Below are positions 10,414-23,965 of a stretch of DNA of 64,000 bases, piece by piece. The translations under genes and the position numbers were made by a program. The stretch is from Erinaceus europaeus (lineage: Eukaryota; Chordata; Mammalia; Eulipotyphla; Erinaceidae): NCBI RefSeq assembly GCF_950295315.1, contig NC_080168.1, positions 71,352,008 through 71,416,007 on the forward strand. Direction: 5' to 3'. The notes under the pieces are model-generated. The model did not search any database. It had not been told where the DNA came from and worked only from the letters and a program-made list of their open reading frames with translations. Positions within the stretch are counted from its first letter, which is position 1. The number at the start of each line of letters is the position of its first letter.

Positions 10414-13400
10414 TCCATTTTTTGGTTGCCCTTTTTTTTCATTGTAGTTATTGATGTTGTCATTGTTGGATAGGACAGGGAGAAATGGAGAGAGGAGGGG
10501 AAGACAGAGGAGGGGAGAGAAAGATAGACAAATGCAGACCTGCTTCACTGCCTGTGAAGTGACTCCCCTGCAGATGGGGATCTGGGGGCTCGAACCGGGA
10601 TCCTTACGCCGGTCCTTGTGCTTTGCACCACCAGCGCTTAACCTGCTGTACTACCACCCAACTCTCACAACTCCAAATTCTAAAGAGCTCAGAAAGTCAA
10701 TTTTTAAAAATATCTTATTTATTTATTTGCCTCCAGGGTTATGGCTGGGGCTAGGTGCCTGCACTACAAATCCACTGGTCCTGGCAGCTGTTTTTTTCCC
10801 CATTGTTGCTGCTACTGCTGCTGCTGTTTCTGTTGGATAGGGCAGAGAGAAATTGAGAGAGGATGAGGAAGACAAAGAGGGGAGAGGAAGATAAGACACC
10901 TGCAGACCTGCTTCACTGCTTGTGAAGTGACCCTCCTGCAGGTGGGGATCCTTGTGCTGGTGCTTGCACTTCTCACTATGTGTGCTTAACCTGGTGCACC
11001 ACTGCCTGTCCCCCAAAACACATTTTATTTTTATTAATGAGAAAGATAGGAGGAAATAGAGAAAGAACCAGACATCACTCTGGGACATGTGCTACTGGGG
11101 ATTGAACTCGGGACTTCATGGTTGAGAGTCCAAGGTTTTATCCACTGTGTCACCTTCTGGACCACCAGAATGTCAATTTTTAAAAAATATTTTAATGAGA
11201 GATTAGGAGAGAGGGAGAGAGGTGGCTTCACAAGCGGTGAAGCATGTTTGTAGGTGTCTATCTCCCCTGCCCCTCTCAATTTCTCTCTGTCCTATCCAAT
11301 AAAAATAAATGGGGAAAAAATGGCTGCCAGGGGCAGGCACGTGCCAGCAGGAGCCCCAGCAATAATCCTAGAGGCAGAACCAAAACAAACAACAACAACA
11401 ACAAACCAAAAAATAGTAAAATCTCACCAATACGGACATCTGCCAAAACTTACCCAGCTTTTTTTTTTTTGGTTAAATATTTTTTATTGGACATTTTAAA
11501 ATTTATGTTTAATTATGATAGAGGCATATAGAAACAGGGAAGAGTGATGGGGGAGTGGAAAGTCACTGGCAGCCTGCTCCACCACTTGGGAGCTTCCTCC
11601 CCTGCAGGTAGGAGTGTTTCTTCTCCCTTTTTTTTTTAAAAATATTTTAAAATTTATTTATTAATGAGAGAGACAGGAGGAGAGAGAGAGAAAGAACCAG
11701 ACATCACTCTGGTACATGTGCTGCCAGGGAGCAAACTCAGGACTTCATGCTCAAGAGTCCACTGCTTTATATCCACTGTGCAACCTCCCAGACCACTTTC
11801 TTTTACTTTTCATTATTTTAGTTTGCTTTATTTAGAGAGAGAGAGAGAGACAGAGAGGCAAAGTATTTGAAAGAGACCACAGCACTGAAATGTCCATCAG
11901 TGCAGTGGGGCCTGGGCTTGAACCTGGGTCATCACACATAGCAAAGCAGCACACTACCCAGGTGAGCTATTTTGCCTGCCCAGCTTGAACTGTTGCTAAC
12001 TGATCTACAGAAACCGGCATGGCTATTTAAGGCCTCAGATCTGCTAACATCTGCAGAAGCTTAACTTCTGTCAGACCAACCATGCCCCAAAGTCAACCTG
12101 AACAGGTGAGATTGCATCGTGTATCAAGCACACATACACAGGTCAAGGAGATGTTTCTAGGACCCCGTAGAGCCAGCCTGGCAGTCAGGTGGGGGTGGTA
12201 CTCACCACTGCTGGCGCTGCCTTCTCGCCTGGAACTGGTGCGGGAGCCCCCACTGCCATCCCGGCCTGATTTGATGCGCTGGAGGAGAAGAGAGAGTCAA
12301 TGCCAGTGCTTCCTTGGGGGATGCCACCAGACACCCCTCTCTACCGGGGACTCAGCCCTGCAGCTCGGAGGACTCTCACCTACTATGTTCCCTCCAGCAG
12401 ACGCTCTGGGAAAGGTCAGTGGTTTTGTGAGAGGAAGGACCTTCTTTTACTTATTTTCATATTAAATTTTTATTTACTTTGGATAAAGACAGAAATTGAG
12501 AAGGAAGGGATGATGAATAAATATAGAGACCTCACAGCTCTAGAAGCTTCCCCCTGCAGGTACAGATTGGGAGCTTGAACTCAGGTCCTGGTGCACTGTA
12601 ATGTGTAAGCTCAAGAAGGTCTACCACCACCCAGCCTCATTTTCACTTTTTTGGGGCTACTAGCACATTTAACACCAGGGACTGAATCAGGAACCCCAGG
12701 CATGCAAGCCTGTGCCCTACCAGCTGAGCTGTTTCCCTCAGCCTGAATTACAATTTTACAACATAGATTGATACCTTTGAGTTTCAAGGACACCAACACA
12801 AATTCATATTTAATCCAAAGGATACATTTACTCCTTCAGTGCTGAATTTAAAAGACCTTGGCTCTGCTAAGAAAACACTTCCCTTTAGTAACTTCAGACT
12901 CATTTCTTTTTTTTTTTAATATTTTATTTTATTTATTTATTCCCTTTTGTTGCCCTTGTTGTTTTATTGTTGTAGTTATTATTGTTGTTGTCGTCGTTGT
13001 TGGATAGGACAGAGAGAAATGGAGAGAGGAGGGGAAGACAGAGAGGAGGAGAGAAAGATAGACACCTGCAGACCTGCTTCACCGCCTATGAAGCGACTCC
13101 CCTGCAGGTGGGGAGCTGGGGTTCGAACCGGGATCCTTATGCCAGTCCTTGTGCTTTGCGCCACCTGCGCTTAACCCGCTGCAGACTCATTTCTTAACGT
13201 GAAACACCATCTCCCCAAACAGAGGACTTCTAGACATAGCTAAATACACCCAAGTCTCACTACAGTAAAGAAGCATCTTGAAGCTAGGAGGTTGTGCAGT
13301 AGATAAAGCCTTCAGCTTGTTAAGCACAAGCTCCCAAGTTCAATCCCCAGCACTGCATGTACCAGTGATGCTCTGGGTCTCTCTTTCTCTTATGTCAGTA

Positions 13401-14610
13401 AATAAATGCATATTAAAAAAGGAAAAGAAAATGACGTTATCTCTTGGGCTGGGGTGATGGCACGGGGAATTCATCAGAGGTTCAATCCCCAGCACCACTG
13501 TAACACCGTAAGTCAGAGATGAGCAGTGTGCTGGTATCTCCCTCTCATGAAAACAGATAAGGGCTGTGTGGTGGTGTACCCAGTTGACCACACACATTAC
13601 CATCCGAAAGGACTCAGGTTCAAGCCCCTGCTTCCCACTTGCAGAGGGGACACTTCATGAGAGGTGAAACAAGTCTGCAGGTGTCGCTCTCCCTCTCTCT
13701 TTTTTTTTTATTATCTTTATTTATTGGATAGTAACAGCCAGAAATAGAGAGGGTAGGGGGAAATGGAGAGGCAGAGACACACCTGTAACACTGTTTCACC
13801 ACTTGCAAAGCTTCTCCCTGCAGGTAGGGAGCCAGGGGTTCAAACGTATCCCTGCGTGATCCTTGTGCTTTGTACTTTCTGGGCTTAACCTGGTGTGCTA
13901 CCACCTGGCCCCCTTGCTCTCCCTCTCTGTCTCCCTTTCTACTCTCAATTGCTCTCTGCCCTACGAAAAAAGAAGAAGAAGAAAAAAGGAAAAATGGCTG
14001 CAGGGAATAATGGGTTTGTAGTGGAGGCACTGAAGAGTTCCAGCAACAACTCGTGGTGGTAAAATAGATAAAAAGAAAATGAATGCTTTCTTGAAATCCA
14101 AACATTTTCCCCTGCCTCCATGTATAAATATAAAAATGATGCAATAAGTGACAACATGGGGCTAGGCAGTGGTGCACCTGGTTAAGAACTCACATTACAG
14201 TGCGTAAGGAACGAGGTTCAAGCCCCTGGTCCCCACCTGCAGAGGGAAAGCTTCACCAGTGGTGAAGCAGGGCTGCAGGTGTCTCTTTGTCTCTCTCCCT
14301 CTCTATCTTCCCTTCCCTTCTCAATTTCTCTCAATCTCTGTCCAATAAGAAATAAAAATAGAACTTAAAAAGTCTCAACATTCAGACTGTACAGCTTTCT
14401 GTACAGCTTTTCTGACTGTTCAGATTGTACAGCTAAACCTGGTCTCTACATGTGCAAAGACTCATTTCCAGCATGTCTAAAAGGATCTCTGCACAGAGAC
14501 AGAGGCATAGTCCTTTCCTTTCCTTTTTCCTCTCCTCTCCTCTCCTCTCCTCTCCTCTCCTCTCCTCTCCTCTCCTCTCCTCTCCCCTCCCCTCCCCTCC
14601 CCTCCCCTCC

Positions 14611-14653
<43 letters not shown>

Positions 14654-16822
14654 TCATAGAACAGAGAATTTGAGAGGGGAGGGGTAGACAAGAGAGACAC
14701 CTATAGTACTTGCTTCATGCTCAAGCTTCCCCCTTACAGGTGGGGAGTGGGGACTTGAACCCAGGTCCTTGTGTATGATGAGGTGACATTTGCGCTTAAC
14801 CAGGTACACCACAACGCAGCCCCTGGAACTTTTTTCAAATTCAACACAGTCTTGCATCCATGAGTGACCCTCTTTTGGGGATGGGGGAGGGGGCTAGGAA
14901 AGGGAGACCCCCCACCCCCCACTAATCTGCCCTTGTTGTCACTCATGGGCCACTGCAGTCACATCAGGAGTCCTTTGCTTCTAGAACTCTCTGCTTCACA
15001 CCTGGCCCACTCCCCAAGACTTTTCTTTCTCTGTTAATCCCAGGATGCTCTGCCTGCCCTGTTGGGGCCAAGTCCCAGAAGCACAAGGGCTGTGTCAGCC
15101 TCCTTTGGGGGAGTTCCCCCAGACCCCCTGAGAGGCAGACTGCTGCTAACACTCCATGTCTGTCCTCTGTACTTCTGGCAACAGTGGACTCTTGTGCTGG
15201 GGGAGCAAAGATAGCCTGCCTCGCTGGTCGTGCACCCTGGGCCTCCCTCCATGGAGCTGAAGGTCTCCCCAGCTCCCAGTCTTCCTTGTAGGCTCCACTC
15301 CACTCTCAGGTCCCCTGGAATACTTTTGGAAGGCCCCAGTGGGTACTTACCTAAGTACTCCCTAAATACTGGTTATGCTCTGCTAGTGTCTCATTCTCCT
15401 TCACCACCTGCCATGGTCAGAGTAGCAGGTTTTCTGGATCTGACAACTGAACATCTGCCGGCTGTGGGGAATCAGAGGACTCCACCTGGATGCCCCAGGA
15501 CAGGGTGCAGTGGTTAAAGCACCACTTTTTAAAAATTTTAAACTTTATTTATTTATTGGCTAGAAGCAGCCAGGAATTGAGAGGAAGGGGGAGATAGGGA
15601 AAGAGACACCTGCAGCCCTGTTTCACCACTCAGAGTTCTCCCACCTGAAGGTGGGGACTGGGAAGTGAACCTGGGTCCGCTCATCAAGGTGCACCACCAC
15701 CCATCCCCTAAAGTGCTAGACTCTCACACATAAGGTCTCAAGTTTGATCCTTGGCATCACATAAGCCAAAGAGATGCTCTGCTCCTCACTCTCATTAATG
15801 AATAAATCTTAAAAAAAAAAAAAAAAGATTTATAGGGTGGAGGAGACAGCCTGAGGCACCAAAGTTCCCAGGTTCAAACCCAGCACCACAAGCCAGAGCT
15901 GACCAATGCTCCGGCAGAAAATAAATAAATAAATAAATAAAAAGCCCAAAGGATTCCACTACGACGAATCTTGTGTTCCAACTGCAAACATAAACAGTGG
16001 CAGTGATTTTGTGTGGAAGTTGCAAAGAGGGCAGCTTCAAAAGCAGAATCCAAGTGCTGAGCCACACAGAGCTGGACTATGGTCCTTGCACATTGTATGT
16101 GAAGCACCACCTCATCCCTCTGCAATCAAATTTAAAATCATGCCTTTATGAGAACATAGTACAGATTCTCTTTCCTTGTCAGTAGCATAGCCAGAAGGGA
16201 TTCTGCTCAACTAGATTATGTACTTATTTTCACTGCTTGTTGCTAAAGACTGAAAATTTGGAAATAACTGCCTACTACATTTTTATAATAGCTTTGAGCG
16301 TCATTTATCTGTCAGTTTGGACAAAAGAAAGCATTTTCTCAAAACTGCTCATCTCTTTGTGGGAAAAACAGCAAGCACTGGCACAACATGTTTGATAACT
16401 TAAAACATTTAGAAAATGTAATTTAGGGAGTCGGGCTGTAGCGCAGCGGGTTAAGCGCAGGTGGCGCAAAGGGCAAGGACCGGCGTAAGGTTCCCGGTTA
16501 AAGCCCCCAGCTCCCCACCTGCAGGGGAGTCGCTTCACAGGCGGTGAAGCAGATCTGCAGGTGTCTGTCTTTCTCTCCCCCTCTGTCTTCCCCTCCTCTC
16601 TCCATTTCTCTCTGTCCTATCCAACAACGATGACATCAATAACTACAACAATGAAACAACAAGGGCAACAAAAGGGAATCAATAAAATAAATTAAAAAAT
16701 TAAAAAAAAAAGAAAATGTAATTTAAAGCACTGAGCTCTCAGTGGGTTGGGAGATGGCAGAGCAGAGAGAGCTGAGTTTGGACCCCTGCCTGGCATATGC
16801 CAGAATGACCCTCTGGTCCTTT

Positions 16823-16866
<44 letters not shown>

Positions 16867-18368
16867 CTGAATCAACATTCACATATTTTAAATATACTGC
16901 ACACCTCTGGCTTATGGTGGTGAACCTGGGGCTCTGAGTCGCAGGCATGACAGTCTCTTTGCATAACCATTATGCTATCTACCCCCCCATACTTTCTATG
17001 TTTTGTAAATTCGCCCCTTTTCCTTTTGAATACTGTTCCTTTAGTTCTCTGACCCTCTTAGGTATTTCAGATGCATCTTTCTCTTCCTTCTGGTATGTCA
17101 AACATTCAGTCTTTAATCCCTGCTTTTTCTAGTTTGCTCTTTCCCAGATATACAGTGAGGTCTGCCAAATTCCTTGTAGCTGACAGTTTTCTGTATTCAG
17201 TGAAGCAGAAATGTGAGACAATTTTTTAAAAACAATGGGGGGGGGGGTTGTTGCTGGCCCACAGCTGAGGCCTGGGGTTGTTTATTGGAGCAGGGATGGA
17301 TAGTGTGCAAAGTCTTCTTTCTCAGGAATGTGGGTCCCCAGGCACAAAGGGGCTCCGTTTTCTTTTCCTTTATAGTTCTAGAAAGGGAATGTGCTACTCT
17401 GCAAAACAAATCTACACAAATAAACTTTTTTTCCCCTATCCGATGGGGCCTTGTGCCTATGTGATTCCACTGCTTTCTGCAGACTTTTAGCTTCTTAAAT
17501 TTAGACAGAATGGCAGACTGGGAGAGAGAGGAGCATGTGTGTACCCACATGTACATGAACACATGCATGTGCATGCCTGTGTACACACACACGTGTTCGA
17601 CTTTTCAGAGCTTCCCCAGCTGCTGTGTGTGTATGGTGCTCCATATGGTGTGAGGGCTCAAATCTGGGCCTTGGGTCTGGTAAAGTGTATACTCTATTGG
17701 GTGAGCTACAGCCTGGCCTCTGGCCTCATTTACTTTATGTGAGAAGGCAGGAGAGCTTACCTGGGTACTGTACCTGCTGTGCGATACAGTCAGTCCAGGT
17801 TTGAGTCCAGCCCCCACTGCACTTTTGGGGAAGCTACATTCCTGTGGTATTTTTTTTTTTTAATTTTTTAAAAAAATATTTATTTATTTTCCCTTTTTGT
17901 TTCCCTTGTTGTTTTTCATTGTTGTTGTAGTTATTGTTGTTGTTGATGTTGTAACTGTTGTTGGATAGGACAGAGAGAAATGGAGAGAGGAGGGGAAGAC
18001 AGAGGGGGAGAGAAAGATAGACACCTGCAGACCTGCTTCACCGCCTGTGTAACGACTCCCCTGCAGGTGGGGAGCCGGGGGCTTGAACCGGGATCCTTAT
18101 GCCGGTCCCTGCGCTTTGTGCCACATGCGCTTAGCCCACTGCGCTACCGCCAGACTCCCATTCCTGTGGTATTTTCCCCTCTTTCCTGCTGTCTCCCTGT
18201 TTCTATCTGAAAAAATTGGCCCAGAGCAGTGAAGTTCTGGTGATGACCAAAAAGATCTACATACCAGATTCTACATCCTGAGCTGCTATTTGACCGTTTT
18301 CAAGGTGATCCTCCAGCAACACAAACTCTAGACAAAAGATTTCAAAGCTCTAGTGAAATTACATGGAA

Positions 18369-18422
<54 letters not shown>

Positions 18423-21400
18423 TCACACACACAATTTTTGTTTTCATTTTATAGCCATAGATATGTGTGTGTGAGAGAGAGAGTGAGTGTGTGGGGGGTT
18501 CAGGAGTCCCATATATGTGAGATTTCACTGCTACTCGACAAACTTTTTCACATATAGTTAAAGACACCACAATACTAGAGCTTTCCTTGGTGCTGTGGCA
18601 CACTTCCATGTGGTACCAGTGTTCAAATCTGGGCTGAGATATGATAAGGCATGCTCCCTACCCAGTGAGCTAGCTCTCTGATCCCTGTACCCAGAGTTTA
18701 TAACTCTGGGGTAGAGTTTGGGTCGGGTGTAAACCTCTCTGGTTCTCCCAAGTGCACAGCTGACTCTTGAAGAACAAACACCTCCACTGAGACTCTCACT
18801 TCTAGTCAGGTATATGAGGCATGATGGCAGGGGACATTTACGTTCAGCTCATGGTTAAGCTACCAGTTTCCCTGGGTGCAGAGTAAAGAAAGACGACTGT
18901 GTGTACACCAGAAAATCACATCTGCACCATCTTTTCCCCACCATTCAGAAGGTAGGATGTCCAGTGGTTAATTAAACACTAGACTTGAGAGCCATCCTGC
19001 CTGAATTTGAACTCCAGATCTGTCCTCAAGAGCCATGTGGTCCAGGAGAAGTCATTCAGTTACCCAGAGGCCTGGGTTTCCCTATTGGTAAAGAAATGGT
19101 AATAATAGGGGGTTGGGCAGCAGCGCAGTGGGTTAAGCGCATATGACACAAAGGGCAAGGACCAGCGTAAGAATCCCAGTTCAAGCCCTTGGCTCCCCAC
19201 CTGCAAAGGGGTCGCTTCACAAGTGGTGAAGCAGGTCTGCAGGTGTCTATCTTTCTCCGCCCCCCCCCGTCTTCTCCTCCTCTCTCCATCCTATCCAACA
19301 ACAATGAAAGCAATAACAATATTAATAATAGTAACAACAACGATAAGCAACAAGGGCAACAAAATGGAAAAAATGGCCTCCAGGAGCAGTGGATTCGTAG
19401 TGCAGGCACCAAGCCCCAGCAATAACCCTGGAGGCAAAAAATATATAATAATAATAAGAAATAAGAAATGGCAATAATAAATCCAGATACAATAATGCAG
19501 GAATACTGCGATGGTTAAAGTGTGCTGAACAGTGTCAGCTAGTCTTCTGCATTCAGTGAGTGGGAGCTGATGCTGCTATTCTTATTTATTTAGAGCTAGA
19601 GATGCAAGGAGGAGGCAGGGAGACAGTATAATGGTTATGCAAAGAGACTCTCATGTCAGAGGCTCTGAATCCCAGGTTCAATCCTCCACAATACCATAAG
19701 CCAGAGCTGATCAGTGCTCTGGTTAAAAATAATTAATTAAAAGAAAGAAAAGAAGCAAAGAAGGAGGGAGATATGGAAGGAGGGGGCAGAGAGAAAGGGA
19801 GAGACACTACAGAATCAAAGCTTCCTTCTATTTGGTATGGACTGGGCTTGAACCTGGGTCATGCACATGGCAAAGCAGCATACTATCCAGGTGAGCTATT
19901 TCACCTCCCACTGGTGGTGTAATTTCATGCCCAACTAGAGAGGCAGGCTGGAGCCAGAAGCACACAGTGCCAACATGAGTCAGGAACCAACCTTCTGGGC
20001 TCTGTTTTTCATTCCCTCCTGGCACTAAGCTTCTGTTATCATCAGCACTCAATGAGGACAGGATATGAGAGTGTCATGTATCAGAAAAGACAGAAACACC
20101 AACTGTTGGAGAGGCTACAGGGGGAAAGGAATCTCCAGTATTACTGGTGGGAATGCAAGTTGCTCCAATCCCTACGGAAAAAGGTCTGGAGAGTCATCAG
20201 AACTCTAGAAATGGACCTACCTTATGACCCAGCAATCCCTCTCCTAGGGATTTACCCAGGAAAAACAAAAGCACCTATCTGCAAAGAGCTATGCACACCA
20301 ATGTTCATAGCAACACAGTTTGTAATAGCGCCAACTTGAAAGCAACCCAGATGCCCAAGGATAGAAGAATGGCTAAGAAAGTAGTTGTATATGTACACAT
20401 ATAGAGTAAGATACCATACAGCTGTTAAAATGATGAGGTCATCTCCTTTACAATATCACAGTCAGAATTTGAAGGTATCATATTGAGTGAGACAAGCCAG
20501 AAAGAGAAAGACCAATACCAATTGATCTCACAGATGGAACTGAAGAATAAAGGACAGTAAGGGTGAAACTTGCACTGAGTGTAGTGTATTGCACCAGAGC
20601 CAAGGACTCTGGAGAAGGAGGGAGAGGGACAAGATGAAGGGACACTGGGGTTTGGTGTGTCTCCTAGACACAAATCAAGGGGAGAAGAGAGGCTGTGCCT
20701 ATGTGGTAAAGGCTGTATTGTAAACTTATCACCCTTCAATAAAAATTAAACAAAACAAACAAGCAGGCAAAAAAACAAAACAAACAAACAGGCCAATGTG
20801 GTACTCTTTACCAGCAGCTGCAAATAAGAATATGATGTGGCTGTCTAGGGTTCTCCTGACTTCTGTCCTGTGATTATTTCATGAAATAATCTAGCCCCCT
20901 ACTCCCATCTCCCACAGAAGCATGTTTCTAGAGTAGTTATAGAGTCAAGAGTGTTAGCAGGAAATGTGTGAGAATAACCTACACACAGACAGTCATCAAG
21001 TATCCATGGACTATCTGTTTGGAAATGTTTGATGACATCGCTGCACCTAGGGATGTGATGTAGTCATGGAGAATAGTTTGATGAAAGAATTCCAAGTGCA
21101 TAAGAAGAATGTTAGAAAGTTTTGCAAGGGGAGTTGGGCTGTAGCGCAGCGGGTTAAGCGCAGGTGGCACAAAGCACAAGGACCGGCATAAGGATCCCGG
21201 TTCGAACCTCGGCTCCCCACCTGCAGGGGAGTCGCTTCACAGGCGGTGAAGCAGGTCTGCAGGTGTCTTTCTCTCCTCCTCTCTGTCTTCCCCTCCTCTC
21301 TCCATTTCTCTCTGTCCTATCCAACAACGACGACAACAACAATAATAACTACAACAATAAAACAACAAGGGCAACAAAAGGGAATAAATAAATAAAATAA

Positions 21401-23929
21401 ATATTTAAAAAAATTAGAAAAAAAGAAGAAAGTTTTGCAAGTGGGACAGATTGGAAGCCAGAAACGCATAGAAAAAGTAAAAGAGGGAGTCGGGCGGTAG
21501 CGCAGCAGTTAAGCGCAGGTGGTGCAAAGCACAAGGACCGGCATAAGGGTCTCGGTTCAAGCCCCCGGCTCCCCACCTGCAGGGGAGTCGCTTCACAAGT
21601 GGTGAAGCAGGTCTGCAGGTGTCTATCTTTCTCTCTCCCTGTCTCCCCCTCCTCTCTCCATTTCTCTCTGTCCTACCCAACAACGAAGGCATCAATAACA
21701 ACAACAATAATGACTACAACAATAAAACAACAAGGGCAAAAACAAAGGGAAAAATAAATAAATAAATATTTTTTAAAAAGTTAAAAAAAAAGAAAAAGTA
21801 AAAGAGGGAGTCGGGCTGTAGCACAGCGGGTTAAGCGCAGGTGGCGCAAAGCACAAGGACCGGCGTAAGGATCCCGGTTCGAACCCCGGCTCCCCACCTG
21901 CAGGGGAGACTCTTCACAGGCAGTGAAGCAGGTCTGCAGGTGTCTATCTTTCTCTCCTCCTCTCTGTCTTCCCCTCCTCTCTCCATTTCTCTCTGTCCTA
22001 TCCAACAACGACAACAACAATAATAACTACAACAATAAAACAACAAGGGCAACAAAAGGGAATAAATAAATAAAATAAATATTTAAAAAAAAAAGAAAAA
22101 GTAAAAGAAGTTTTAAGTGCAAATTTAGTGAAGGAGAGCATCCTTAATTCAGAAGTTTGTTTATTGTTTTGTTTAATAACTAAATATAATAAGCACTACA
22201 CAAGCCAGGAGAGAGAATGCCCTAGCCCATGGGCTCACAATCTAAGAAAAACAAACAGGAATGGGACACATAGTCAGACACTTAACTTATTTTTCTGATA
22301 GAGAGACAGACAGACACAAGACACATCCCTGAACACTGCTCAGCTCTGGCATATATAGGCCTCTTGGCCCTCATGAGTCCTCTGCTGTAAGCCTATCTAT
22401 CTCCCAGGCTGCTTTTTTTTTTTTTTCCCTCCTAGGATCTTTCCCATTAATATTGCCTTCCACTCAGTGCTTATAAGGAAAAATTTAGTGAGAAAACACC
22501 AAAAATGCTAAAGTGTTAATCTGACATAAGATTGAGTGAGTATTGCATTAACAGATAAACTGATTTCAAGGAAATTGAAAAGATGGCTAGGTGAATGAGG
22601 GGTGTGTCTTTAGATCTAAAGTAAGGTTGAATTTTGTGAAGATTAAGAAAACAGTGATAAAGTATCACTGAAAGGCATTGCTTGAACAAGTGAAATTATT
22701 AATTCAGGGAGAAAGATAAACACTGGATAATCTAAATGCATCAGTAGTGACTCACACCAACTTACTAAAGTATCCTTAGTTAAGCCACTAAAAGATAATT
22801 TTAGTATAAAAATTAGACATGACTATATTCCGCATATAAGTGAAACCATTATTTTTTATTATTTATTTACTTAGTCCCTTTTGTTGCCCTTGTTGTTTTA
22901 TTGTTGTAGTTATTGTTGTTGTCGTTGTTGTTGGATAGGAGAGAGAGAGACATGGAGAGAGGAGGGGAAGACAGACAGGGGGAGAGAAAGACAGACACCT
23001 ACAGACCTGCTTCACCACTTGTGAAGCGACTCCCCTGCAGGTTGGGAGCCAGGGGCTCGAACCAGGATCGTTACGCCGGTCCTTGCACTTTTGTGCCATG
23101 TGCGCTTAACCCACTGCGCTACTGCACTCATGTTCTCAGCTGCGTCATGTTCCTCATGGAAGTGGACCTGCCACAGAAACAAGAGCTGGGGGCCAGGCAG
23201 TGGCGCACCTGGTTAAGTGCTCACATCACAGTGTGCAAGGACCCAGATTCAAGCCCTTGGTCTCCACCTGTAGGGGAAAGCTTCACAAGTGATAAAGCAA
23301 TGCTACAAGTGAATCTCTCCCTCTCTTATTTTATCTTTCTCTTTTTAAAAGAATTTATTTATTTTTTCATGAGAAAGATAGGAGAGAAAGAACCAGACAT
23401 GACTCTGGTACATGTGTTGCCAGGGATTGAACTCAGTACCTCATGGTTGAGAATCCAATGTTTTATCCACTGCGCCACCTCCCAGACCACTCTCTCTCCT
23501 TATCTCCCTTCCCCTCTCAATTTTTATCTGTATCTATCCAATAATAAATAAATAAAAATACAAATAAATTTTAAAAAGAACATCTTTAAAAACAGAGCTG
23601 GTGTCTATGTTCAGGCTCTCTGCTGCTTTTTTTTTCTCAAGACAGAGAGTGAGAGATGGGGGGGGAGAGAGAGAGAGAAGAAGGCAAGACACCACACTGC
23701 TGCTCTACAAGTTATGAACTCCCCTCACCCTTCCCCCCCTGTGCAAATGCTCCTATGTGGAGTTTGGGGCCTCAAACCTGGCTCTTCTCGCCCCTTGGCT
23801 CCAGTTAAAGTGAAGTGTTGATACCATCAGGCTGGTGAAAAAGTTCCCCTGGATAGTACACTGCTTTGCCATGTGTGGAGCCCAAGTTTGAGCCCACCAC
23901 CACCATACTGGAAGAAGTCCTGGTGCTGT

Positions 23930-23965
<36 letters not shown>

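Noticed and set aside
21129..22093. Possible tRNA genes suggested by GGTTCGAACCC-type B boxes
   Set aside because: The heads are tRNA-derived but continue into a SINE body and A-rich tail with target-site duplications and do not fold as complete tRNAs by eye.
21129..22108. Regularly spaced similar units resembling an array
   Set aside because: They are roughly 300-bp SINEs with their own target duplications, not CRISPR repeats; the genome is mammalian.
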